Shown: positions 7,887 to 14,436 of the stretch, in pieces
Position numbering within the stretch: the first letter of the stretch is position 1
How the letters are laid out: the number at the start of each line of letters is the position of its first letter
Origin: a virus
IMG/VR virus record: IMGVR_UViG_3300025810_000095
Location: 1 to 22,070 of that record
Length of the DNA: 22,070 nt
Reading direction: 5' to 3' (one strand)
The notes under the pieces: model-generated
What the model was told of the DNA's origin: nothing
Databases searched by the model: none
The model's input: the letters and a program-made list of their open reading frames with translations, nothing else
Program-made: the position numbers and the translations under genes

Positions 7887-10020
7887 ATAATTGTCTTATC
7901 TGATCTTGTACTTGTTGCGATTGCTCTGCTGCTTTTCTAAAATCGTTTGTGCTTTCAGCAACTAACATTTTATTTAAATCAGCGTCTGCCTTTATTTGTT
8001 GTGAGTCTAATTGAGCATTGTATTTAAGTTCTAGCTCTTTTAGTTTAATTTCATTTTCGTAAAGAATTTCTGCGTTTTGTGATTTAACTTTTTTCAGTTC
8101 TATTTCTAGTTCAGCAATCTTACGCTGTTCTTCACTTGCAATTCTTCTAAACTCAATTTTTTCAATTGGTGTTAATGGTGGCTCAGGTGGAGGTGTAACC
8201 ATACCTTTACCCATTTCAGGATTTACAAAGTAATTCTCAACATTTTTCAGGCCAGCATTTTCAATAATTTTTGCTAAACTATTATAAATATTTTTAAGAC
8301 TAACCATTGGGTATTCTCTATTGCCTTGCAATTGGAACGCCTGGAGTTGTCTTTCTAAAATATTATTTAGCATCATTATTTGTTGTTCTTTAGAACCTGA
8401 TCCTAAACCAACAGTAATACTAATATTAAATCTGTTTCTCCACTCAGTAGGTTTTACTGGAATGAACTGATTATTTAATTCTACAATTCTTTCTTTGTCT
8501 TGGTACTTACAAGTTAGTTCAAAGATACGTCTAAATAAATCTTTGATACCAGTTTCTGCAAACACTCTAGCAATTAACTCCATACGCATTTGCGATTGAG
8601 TCATAATTGCATTTACGCCAGTTGCAGTTTTATTCAAGCTATCTGCATCTAAGCCTTGATTATATCTTGTAATACCAGTTCTAGTTTCCCTTACAGTATC
8701 TAAGTATTCTAATAATGGGAAAGCTTGTTGCGATATAGTTTGCGATTGCATTGGCAACATAACTTGTGATGGTGGTTGTTTAGTTCTAACTACACCGCCT
8801 GGTCTTGAAGTAAGTAAATCATCTAGATTTACCATACCATCCATTATTGCAACTCTGTTGTTGTTAGTTAAATACATATTGTCTAACAACTGTCGCATTA
8901 CTGTAGATTTAACTAGCTGCACATCTTCTACTAACTCTGCAACTGATCTACCATAAAATCTATGTGGCATTGGAATAGGTGTTAGTGAACAGAATGGAAT
9001 ATTATCGCAACTTTCATTGGATAAAATTTCATAACCACTTTCACCGGCAACAATAACTTTTCTAAGTTCTGCAACGCCATCGCCATCAATATCACATCTT
9101 ACATAGCACTCATAAATTTCGATCTCAGCTGTCGAATTATCTGGTGCATTGTCAAATGGTGCTTGGTCTATATCTGAGTATCTTGTTAATCTTTCGTTAT
9201 TTAAAATTATGTTATTTGTAGTTGGTAGGTTTTCTACTACCTCTTTATCAAATCCCATTTCAATTAAATCGGATCTAGTTTTAGATACTCTGTGTGCTAC
9301 AAAGTTTGCTGACTCAATAGATTTTGCAGTTCTTTGTATTAAAAATTCTTCTGGTGGAACATTTTCTATTTTAACTTTACCACCTCTTGATGTTCGTTTA
9401 ATAACGCAGTTGTGAAGCATAGGTGTAGGCTCATCTGCAACTAACTTACCTTGCTTAGTTGCCTCTACTAATAATAAGTCCATAGCAGCTTTCATCTTCT
9501 CATCAACAAAAGACTCTTCTTCAACTACTGTAACATTTTCATCGTCAAGCAATAATTGATATTCTTGATCGTTTAAATTCTCATAAGTTTCTTGTTCAAC
9601 ACTACTACTGTCATCCCAATAAACTTTTACAATTCCATTTTTTTCTAAAAGTGCATCCTTGAACCAGGTATATAAAATTGAAAAACCAGGATTATCTTTA
9701 TTAAAAATATAATTAATATAATTTGTAGCTTGTTCTGCTAAAGGTACATCTTCACTTTTAACCGGCTCACATTTAACTACTTGATCTGATGCTGTAAAAA
9801 TTCTAAGCAAGTTAGGTAATATTGTTTCAATTGTGTCTGCAACATCTGTACTCACAACCTGGCTACGACCATCTATCTCAGTACCAAGTTTCTCCCCCAT
9901 ATAATATTCCATAGATTTTTTTCTTTGTGAAGTAAGGTTACTTCCCATAAAACCTATAGAGTTATTTATTTCTGAGTTAATGATTGCTCTTAACTGTTCG
10001 TTTGTAACTTTGTCTGCCAT
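7828..10020 (-). CDS. Portal protein (SU10-type)
   Basis: A 730-aa protein beginning MADKVTNEQLRAIINSEINNS, with GRSQVVSTDVADTIETILPNLLRIFTASD near residues 50-80, a signature of SU10/podovirus portals. The stem and clip region include PHRFYGRSVAELVEDVQ and MRQLLDNMYLTNNNR, and TATGVNAIMTQSQMRMELIARVFAE is the usual helical segment lining the channel. About residues 620-710 form a long coiled coil rich in E, K and Q (barrel), ending in a G/P/E-rich tail. It forms the dodecameric DNA entry ring and docks the terminase. It starts one base after the terminase stop. Confidence 0.88.
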   Translation of the reverse strand: MADKVTNEQLRAIINSEINNSIGFMGSNLTSQRKKSMEYYMGEKLGTEIDGRSQVVSTDVADTIETILPNLLRIFTASDQVVKCEPVKSEDVPLAEQATNYINYIFNKDNPGFSILYTWFKDALLEKNGIVKVYWDDSSSVEQETYENLNDQEYQLLLDDENVTVVEEESFVDEKMKAAMDLLLVEATKQGKLVADEPTPMLHNCVIKRTSRGGKVKIENVPPEEFLIQRTAKSIESANFVAHRVSKTRSDLIEMGFDKEVVENLPTTNNIILNNERLTRYSDIDQAPFDNAPDNSTAEIEIYECYVRCDIDGDGVAELRKVIVAGESGYEILSNESCDNIPFCSLTPIPMPHRFYGRSVAELVEDVQLVKSTVMRQLLDNMYLTNNNRVAIMDGMVNLDDLLTSRPGGVVRTKQPPSQVMLPMQSQTISQQAFPLLEYLDTVRETRTGITRYNQGLDADSLNKTATGVNAIMTQSQMRMELIARVFAETGIKDLFRRIFELTCKYQDKERIVELNNQFIPVKPTEWRNRFNISITVGLGSGSKEQQIMMLNNILERQLQAFQLQGNREYPMVSLKNIYNSLAKIIENAGLKNVENYFVNPEMGKGMVTPPPEPPLTPIEKIEFRRIASEEQRKIAELEIELKKVKSQNAEILYENEIKLKELELKYNAQLDSQQIKADADLNKMLVAESTNDFRKAAEQSQQVQDQIRQLYGQGSGGQAPKGSEPGEQS

Positions 10021-10021
10021 A

Positions 10022-11290
10022 TTAAACTATATAATTTGTGTTAATTGGAACTTGATTAGTCCAATCTGAAATTTCAGCACCCTGTCCTATTATGCCAGTC
10101 CTAAAACTATCGGCACAATGCGATGCGTAATTGTGCATGGGTTTATTTTTAAAGCATTGGTTTTTATCATCCCACCTTTTTTGGTAGGCTTTTAAATACT
10201 CAATTCCTGTTTTGCATTTTTCTTTATCAAACCAACAATTCGGCAATGCTTTTCGTACTGCTTCAATTCCATCTTCAATTGACAGCTTTGGAGCTACTTC
10301 GCCAGCTATTCCTAATTCTAATAAACTTTCTAATCTTGATTTACCAAAATTACCTATTTCCCTTACTTGAACATCATGGGGAAATACATGAGTAGAATAT
10401 TCATAATCTTTTTCATTTAGAACATCTGAATAATGATCCAAACCATAACCACTATTTTCATAGTAATCTATTAATCTTATTTCACCTTTGTACTTTTGCA
10501 CAAACCAAATAGCTGTTGAATCGTTAAGACCCAAATCCCACCAGGTTTCTACTTCTAGGTTATCATCGTAAGGCACATCGGTAATTCTACCATCTTTTGC
10601 TAGACCCTCTATGATAGCACCATAATAAGAACCAGTAATCGCAGCATTGAAACTTACTTCAAATTCTTGGTTGTACAAATCTTTAGACATTACAGCTTTA
10701 GCTGCATCTAACTCATCTTGGTCTAAAATTTTTGTATCGCTTGCTTTAAATTTACAAGCATACCAATCTTTGTTTTCTTTTGCTTGTTCGTATAATTCAA
10801 AAAAATAATTTCTGCCTTTTGGTGTTCCTATAAACACACACCATCCTTTTCGGTCTGCCAAAGCTGGTCTTATGACTTCTGGAAATATGGTAGGCTTAAT
10901 ACTTTGGGTTTCATCAAACACACATCCATCTAAGAAAATTCCTCTTAAAGATTGATCGTTCTCAGCCCCTAATATTGTTATCCTTGCACCATTTGGTAAA
11001 TCGCACCTAAGCTCACTTTCGTTGAATTTAGTGCCAGGTATTTTACCAGCGTATGTTTTTATGTAATCCCAAGCGGTGGCCTTTCCCTGTTTGAATGTGG
11101 GCGATAGAAACGCATATCTGGGGTTAGGCAAGGGATTTGTTAAAGCTGCTTTCAGCATATGATTTATGGTCATTACTGTTTTGCCAGCTCTACGATGCAG
11201 CACTAAAACACTAAATCGGTGCTTATCAATTTTCTTGTGCAAAAAATTTTGTAATTCTCTTGGTTTGTATGGAATGACTATGTTTGCCAT
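10022..11290 (-). CDS. terL: Terminase large subunit
   Basis: A 422-aa packaging ATPase/nuclease. Residues 29-38 (LVLHRRAGKT) hold the Walker A motif. VFDE at 124-127 is the Walker B/catalytic glutamate, and IGTPKG at 154-159 is the coupling motif. The C-terminal RNase-H-fold nuclease starts at WWDLGLNDS (about 250-258) with its first catalytic aspartate D252. HCADSFR near residue 400 carries a later catalytic aspartate. Length is a little short but normal for podovirus enzymes. Only a distant AAGGGGGG lies before the ATG, so initiation may depend on the 63-aa ORF upstream. The protein packages DNA together with the small subunit at 11836-12255. Confidence 0.92.
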   Translation of the reverse strand: MANIVIPYKPRELQNFLHKKIDKHRFSVLVLHRRAGKTVMTINHMLKAALTNPLPNPRYAFLSPTFKQGKATAWDYIKTYAGKIPGTKFNESELRCDLPNGARITILGAENDQSLRGIFLDGCVFDETQSIKPTIFPEVIRPALADRKGWCVFIGTPKGRNYFFELYEQAKENKDWYACKFKASDTKILDQDELDAAKAVMSKDLYNQEFEVSFNAAITGSYYGAIIEGLAKDGRITDVPYDDNLEVETWWDLGLNDSTAIWFVQKYKGEIRLIDYYENSGYGLDHYSDVLNEKDYEYSTHVFPHDVQVREIGNFGKSRLESLLELGIAGEVAPKLSIEDGIEAVRKALPNCWFDKEKCKTGIEYLKAYQKRWDDKNQCFKNKPMHNYASHCADSFRTGIIGQGAEISDWTNQVPINTNYIV

Positions 11291-11308
11291 TTTAAAACAA
11301 AACCCCCC

Positions 11309-11500
11309 TTAGTGTACTGTGACACCTCTAGGTACATTTAATAATTGTTCTATTCCAAGATCATCCATGATGTGATGTGAAAAATATCTGCACTCAGTTA
11401 AATCATTGAAACCGCCAAAGTGTACTACAACGCTATTGGTAGACTCCATAATGTAGATAACTGCTGAATATCCTTGTTTGCCATCTTCGTAGTCGAACAT
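11309..11500 (-). CDS. Hypothetical 63-aa protein before large terminase
   Basis: A 63-aa ORF reading MFDYEDGKQGYSAVIYIMEST and ending LNVPRGVTVH. It has an alternating beta pattern (VIYIMESTNSVVVHFGGF) followed by a short helix (CRYFSHHIMDDLGIEQLL). There is one cysteine and several histidines but no known metal motif. AAGGG lies about 10 bases upstream of the ATG. I do not recognise the family. Its position, leftmost of the 335-bp non-coding spacer and 18 bases from large terminase, makes it a leader gene of the packaging operon. Confidence 0.5.
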   Translation of the reverse strand: MFDYEDGKQGYSAVIYIMESTNSVVVHFGGFNDLTECRYFSHHIMDDLGIEQLLNVPRGVTVH

Positions 11501-11835
11501 ATTAAAAACCCTTGTTTATTTGTGTGTAACATCCCTAATTTTTTTTTTAGTTACCGATATAGCTTTGGGGTATGGCTTCGTTCAAAACCCCCCAAAATCT
11601 AGGTTTAGAACTAAAAACTGATTAGTAATCAATTGGTTTAGTCTATTAACCTTGATAAATAATAATTTTATTATGCCGGTATAGTTTTGGTATAGCTTAG
11701 CTCTAATATTTTCTGTAGTTTAGAATAATTCTAGAACAAAATGTGAACATTTAAACCTTAGCTATAAGGTTCGGTGTGCTAGTTTTATCTGCAACTCACA
11801 TAATATTAAACTATTACCAGTAAAATCAATAACTT
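11501..11835. other. 335-bp gene-free spacer between terminase genes, rich in inverted repeats
   Basis: No ORF with a plausible start and ribosome site is seen on either strand. Three inverted repeats sit close together: TAGAATAATTCTA (11721-11733), AAATGTGAACATTT (11739-11752) and AACCTTAGCTATAAGGTT (11754-11771). Another, GATTAGTAATC, is at 11620-11630. A GC-rich stem can form between TTTGGGG (about 11564-11570) and CCCCAAA. Two related segments, CCGATATAGCTTTGG (11554-11568) and CCGGTATAGTTTTGG (11676-11690), both followed by TATRGCTT, form degenerate direct repeats 122 bp apart. It could be a packaging site, a structured RNA or an operator cluster; no tRNA is evident. Confidence 0.55.
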
Positions 11836-12255
11836 TTACTTATCCCACTTAACAACTAATGGAGTATTTTTATCAAAATTTAATGTAGTTGCATCCCTTT
11901 TAGCATAGTATTTGGGTGCAATTCGTTCAGATTTCCACTTACTTAGATCAACAAATGACTTAATTAAATGTGTTTGTCCTAAATCTGTCTTTTCTTTAAA
12001 CTTACTGTTCTCAATACTTTCGTTAAGTAAATCTTGTGCATCAGATAATAAATATTCAATACCATCTGTTTTAGCATCTTCGTATTGCTGCCTAAGCTCA
12101 GGATCTTTTCTCATCCATGATCTAAAGGTTTCCCAACATGGTCTATCTTTAGCTTTATTTATTGGTGTAAGACAGCTTCTGATACTTTTGCCTACAGCAA
12201 GCTCAGATAGTATTTCTTTGATCAAAGTCTTGTTGTATTTAGTTTTATTGGCCAT
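11836..12255 (-). CDS. terS: Terminase small subunit
   Basis: A 139-aa protein with a helical N-terminal DNA-binding part (KYNKTLIKEILSELAVGKSIRSCL, then RPCWETFRSWMRKDPELRQQYEDAK), the pattern of Sf6-type small terminases in which a helix-turn-helix reads the packaging site. The central helices (GIEYLLSDAQDLLNE) form the oligomer, and the segment WKSERIAPKYYAKR is a well-known small-terminase element that precedes the C-terminal strand (PLVVKWDK). It lies upstream of large terminase in the leftward order, but is separated from it by the palindrome-rich spacer, which is unusual since the two are usually adjacent. Confidence 0.85.
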   Translation of the reverse strand: MANKTKYNKTLIKEILSELAVGKSIRSCLTPINKAKDRPCWETFRSWMRKDPELRQQYEDAKTDGIEYLLSDAQDLLNESIENSKFKEKTDLGQTHLIKSFVDLSKWKSERIAPKYYAKRDATTLNFDKNTPLVVKWDK

Positions 12256-12274
12256 TTTATTAATCTATTTCTGG

Positions 12275-12303
12275 TTGTAATACTGTTAGCGATAGTGTTT
12301 AAT
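12275..12303 (+). promoter_or_regulatory. Sigma70-type promoter for the 52-aa gene
   Basis: TTGTAA at 12275-12280, 17 bases, then TTTAAT at 12298-12303. A start near 12310 gives a 34-base leader. ATAGTGTT is repeated with a 10-bp period at 12292 and 12302 across the -10 box. The inverted repeat TGATTC-TAAC-GAATCA (12316-12331) lies between the start point and the ribosome site. Both could be regulator targets. Confidence 0.55.
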
Positions 12304-12343
12304 AGTGTTATCAACTGATTCTAACGAATCAAAGGAGAGAAAT

Positions 12344-12502
12344 ATGTTTAATAAAAATAAAATACTAACTACTCCAATTGTTATGTTTAGAGTTCCTATT
12401 CTTAAATACTACAAGAACAAGGATAAGTTCAAATCAGCATTAAACAATAGGAAAGAGTTAAAAAAGCTTAAATTAAAAGACTTTAAGCCTATCGAACATT
12501 AA
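12344..12502 (+). CDS. Small basic 52-aa protein, plus-strand island
   Basis: The ATG at 12344 is preceded by AAAGGAGAG at ideal spacing. An upstream in-frame ATG at 12305 is rejected because the promoter and ribosome site lie after or around it. The peptide starts MFNKNKILTTPIVMFRVPIL and is lysine-rich, ending KLKLKDFKPIEH. It has a short hydrophobic stretch but no clear membrane segment. This is the only rightward gene inside the leftward block and has its own promoter and a hairpin after its stop, the layout of a moron-type gene. No family recognised. Confidence 0.6.
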   Translation: MFNKNKILTTPIVMFRVPILKYYKNKDKFKSALNNRKELKKLKLKDFKPIEH

Positions 12503-12510
12503 TAATCATA

Positions 12511-12562
12511 GTGGGGTGTAACCTAAGAGAGAGAGAAAGAAAGAAAGGAATAACCACCCCAC
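12511..12562. terminator. Hairpin with a polypurine loop after the 52-aa gene
   Basis: GTGGGGTG (12511-12518) pairs with CACCCCAC (12555-12562), enclosing 36 bases that include an almost pure A/G tract (about 12525-12550). There is no T tract directly after it on either strand, so it is not a standard intrinsic terminator. It sits where the rightward 52-aa gene and the leftward 137-aa gene converge, and may stop or stabilise either transcript. Confidence 0.45.
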
Positions 12563-12656
12563 AATATGATTCAAACTAAAAAAAAAGGTTTTATAAAAAA
12601 CACTTATTTCAAGTATAATTTTTTTTTCTTACTTATTTGATAACTTGTCAAATACT

Positions 12657-13070
12657 TTACAAATATTTTGTTAAGTTCTTATTAGCTTGTACACAAGCAT
12701 CAACCAATGCTCTGTGATATTGGTATCTAATCTTTTCATGGCTATCACCAATATAAAATCTTTTAAGCTGCCTAAAGGATCTGTAAGGAAAATGTCTTAG
12801 ATACATCAGTTCTCTGTGATCCTTTTTAATATCAATCAACAAGAGAAGTACGAATTCATAGATTGATAATTGTTTTGATGTTGGAACTATCTTGAGTCTA
12901 GCAGTAGAGGTTGCCGAATCCTTGTAGGTATTTTTATCTGGTGCTACATCTAACATTTGAAAGTTAGTAGTACATACTGGTTTCTTTACTCCAGGTGATA
13001 TTCTATCTACAAATGCTGCAATACTTAAAAATCTATCTAATTCATCTGTAGTTAATCTAGCTGTAATCAT
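12657..13070 (-). CDS. Probable HTH protein, 137 aa (DUF6362-like?)
   Basis: The first 60 residues (MITARLTTDELDRFLSIAAFVDRISPG) are mixed; the C-terminal half (LLLLIDIKKDHRELMYLRHFPYRSFRQLKRFYIGDSHEKIRYQYHRALVDACVQAN) resembles a sigma-region-4-type helix-turn-helix. The same layout is seen in DUF6362 proteins, which often precede small terminase in alphaproteobacterial phages; this resemblance is from memory and weak. It could regulate late transcription or assist packaging. Its ATG lies inside the stop of the upstream gene (ATGA overlap, 13067-13070). After its stop comes a non-coding A/T-rich stretch to the 52-aa gene. Confidence 0.5.
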   Translation of the reverse strand: MITARLTTDELDRFLSIAAFVDRISPGVKKPVCTTNFQMLDVAPDKNTYKDSATSTARLKIVPTSKQLSIYEFVLLLLIDIKKDHRELMYLRHFPYRSFRQLKRFYIGDSHEKIRYQYHRALVDACVQANKNLTKYL

Positions 13071-13270
13071 TGTTTGTAAATATCCTCTATGTATTGGTTG
13101 AATCTATCTTTACTGAGTGATTTTTGTTTATTTTTTATTTCCTTATTAAGATCATGTTGTTTTCTGTTCTTAATTCTAGATTCTTTAGCTTGTGAGTAGA
13201 AATAGTTAGTATTTTTAACTATTTTATTTAATTGTTTCTGGATTATCTTAGGATCTACATACTTAGTCAT
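13067..13270 (-). CDS. Hypothetical basic 67-aa protein
   Basis: A 67-aa helical, very polar protein (MTKYVDPKIIQKQLNKIVKN...DIYKQ) rich in K, N and Q and lacking cysteine. It is the first gene after the 17-bp direct repeats at 13315-13353 and is coupled to the 137-aa gene. No family recognised. Because its composition matches the AT-rich background, I rely mainly on the coupled junction and the leftward operon fit to call it real. Confidence 0.5.
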   Translation of the reverse strand: MTKYVDPKIIQKQLNKIVKNTNYFYSQAKESRIKNRKQHDLNKEIKNKQKSLSKDRFNQYIEDIYKQ

Positions 13271-13292
13271 TACTAACCCTATAGATATGAGT

Positions 13293-13353
13293 ATATAGTT
13301 CTATATTAAGATATGTTTTTGATACACCCAAATGAAGTTTTTGATACACCCAA
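13293..13353 (-). promoter_or_regulatory. Two 17-bp direct repeats plus palindrome, candidate operator or iteron pair
   Basis: GTTTTTGATACACCCAA occurs exactly at 13315-13331 and again at 13337-13353, a period of 22 bp (about two helical turns), so both copies present the same DNA face. The second copy abuts the stop codon of the HTH gene at 13354. Just beyond is ATATAG-TT-CTATAT (13293-13306), a perfect inverted repeat. The block lies between the HTH gene and the 67-aa gene. A dimeric regulator or replication initiator could bind here; the adjacent HTH protein is the obvious candidate. Confidence 0.6.
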
Positions 13354-13743
13354 CTATTTCCTGTTATTAACTATGTGAATAACTTTTGGATTATTCATGG
13401 CATAGTTCTTTTGTTGTTTATTCTTAGCTAAAGTAATTTTTCTTCGCTTATTTAGATTGTGTTGTATATAATCTTGCATTAATTTTTTCTCAAAAACATA
13501 ATGGTTTGTGCCATTGTTAATTTGTTTTCTAGCAAGCATCCCAAACAACTGTAGTCGGTCAAGGCACTTAGTAAGTGTTCTCCTGGTTTTAATACCAGTT
13601 CTTAACATCAGGTATTTGTGCGATATTCGGCAACCATTGGGTGCAAACTCAAAGGATTTGCAAATGACATAGATTAGCTTTTCATGGCTATTTAAGTTTC
13701 TGTTGTTAATTAAATCTTTGTCAAATTTTTCAAAATATTTCAT
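13354..13743 (-). CDS. Winged-helix (HTH_36-like) DNA-binding protein, 129 aa
   Basis: Residues about 15-75 (LNSHEKLIYVICKSFEFAPNGCRISHKYLMLRTGIKTRRTLTKCLDRLQLFGMLAR) show the helix-turn-helix and wing of HTH_36-type domains, which occur in phage replication initiators and regulators. The remaining 50 residues are basic and probably disordered (NLNKRRKITLAKNKQQKNY). The ATG overlaps the stop of the MT-A70 gene (ATGA at 13740-13743). Without an additional replication domain it is more likely a regulator, or the DNA-binding part of an initiator. The 17-bp direct repeats directly after its stop are a likely target. Confidence 0.65.
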   Translation of the reverse strand: MKYFEKFDKDLINNRNLNSHEKLIYVICKSFEFAPNGCRISHKYLMLRTGIKTRRTLTKCLDRLQLFGMLARKQINNGTNHYVFEKKLMQDYIQHNLNKRRKITLAKNKQQKNYAMNNPKVIHIVNNRK

Positions 13744-14276
13744 ACTTCGTTACCCCAACAATCCCATCCATCAACTTTCTGTCTGGCAAAGAGTTCAATT
13801 CTAGGTAAATCACCACAAAGCTGTACGATTCTATCCCTTACACAATCAGGCTTTCTGCTGTGTTCTCTAATTTTATCAAGCACTACCTGGTGGACAGATG
13901 ATGATATTCTTTTTGGCTTACCTTTTGTGGCCAGCAAACAAATCTCATTATTGGATCTTGTATAATAACCCATTCCCCAAAATAAACTGTCAGCTTTTTT
14001 ATTTTTTTTTATCCAACTAAAACCACAAGTTTTATATGTAAATCCCCATCGTTTTATGGTTTCTAAACCCTCTAATAAATTTGGATATGTTACCCAAATA
14101 AATAAAATACAATTATCGTCTGCAATTTCATTTACAGGCATTTTATAAATATCCTCAGCTGACATGAGATCATAATGATCTGAAACTTTTCTTTGTGCTT
14201 TGTTGCTCCAAAAAGTAAAAGTCCAAGCTGGATCTGCATAAATAATATTGTATTTTTTGTTTGGCAGCTTAATCAT
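13740..14276 (-). CDS. MT-A70 family adenine DNA methyltransferase
   Basis: The catalytic motif DPAW lies at residues 15-18 (YNIIYADPAWTF), a variant of the DPPW motif of MT-A70 enzymes that methylate adenine N6. Further family elements are LFIWVTYPNLLEGLETIKRWGFTYKTCGFSWIKKNK and the SAM-side motif HSRKPDCVRDRIVQLCGDLPRIELFARQ near the C-terminus. I choose the ATG at 14276 (178 aa), preceded by AAAGGTGG, over the GTG at 14285. The gene overlaps the zinc-finger ORF upstream by 8 bases. In phages such solitary enzymes usually protect the genome against host restriction or alter promoter activity; which applies here is not visible. Confidence 0.85.
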   Translation of the reverse strand: MIKLPNKKYNIIYADPAWTFTFWSNKAQRKVSDHYDLMSAEDIYKMPVNEIADDNCILFIWVTYPNLLEGLETIKRWGFTYKTCGFSWIKKNKKADSLFWGMGYYTRSNNEICLLATKGKPKRISSSVHQVVLDKIREHSRKPDCVRDRIVQLCGDLPRIELFARQKVDGWDCWGNEV

Positions 14277-14436
14277 CCTCACCACCTTTACCTATTTCCT
14301 CTAATGGTATTTGTAATATTTCAGATGAATAATGATCTGGGCAATAATGCTTATTGTTTTCTGTTAGCATAGCTGGTGTATCACAATCTTTCATGCAACA
14401 CTTCTTTGCCGGATCACCATACATATCTAGTTCCAT
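14269..14436 (-). CDS. Small zinc-finger protein, 55 aa
   Basis: The ORF bridges the two methyltransferase genes, overlapping the cytosine enzyme by 10 bases and the adenine enzyme by 8. The peptide (MELDMYGDPAKKCCMKDCDT..., then KHYCPDHYSSE) has the pattern C-x3-C (C14, C18), a PA pair, and C32-x2-H35, a layout seen in small phage zinc-binding proteins. A second in-frame ATG at 14424 gives 51 aa. The acidic tail ends EEIGKGGEDD. It may be a DNA- or protein-binding partner of the enzymes on either side, since all three are translated in close coupling. Confidence 0.65.
   Translation of the reverse strand: MELDMYGDPAKKCCMKDCDTPAMLTENNKHYCPDHYSSEILQIPLEEIGKGGEDD

Noticed and set aside
9149-9415. 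88-aa rightward ORF
   Set aside because: Antisense to the portal gene with no motif or start signal.
11754-11790. Possible tRNA around GGTTCGG
   Set aside because: The local stem AACCTT/AAGGTT and GGTTCGG recall a T arm, but no acceptor, D or anticodon arm could be fitted on either strand.
11912-12280. 122-aa rightward ORF
   Set aside because: Antisense to small terminase, which has recognisable motifs; no promoter or ribosome site for it.
12636-12652. TTGACA on the minus strand as a consensus -35 box
   Set aside because: The next TATACT is 28 bases away and no suitable -10 lies at 16-18 bases; no promoter called.
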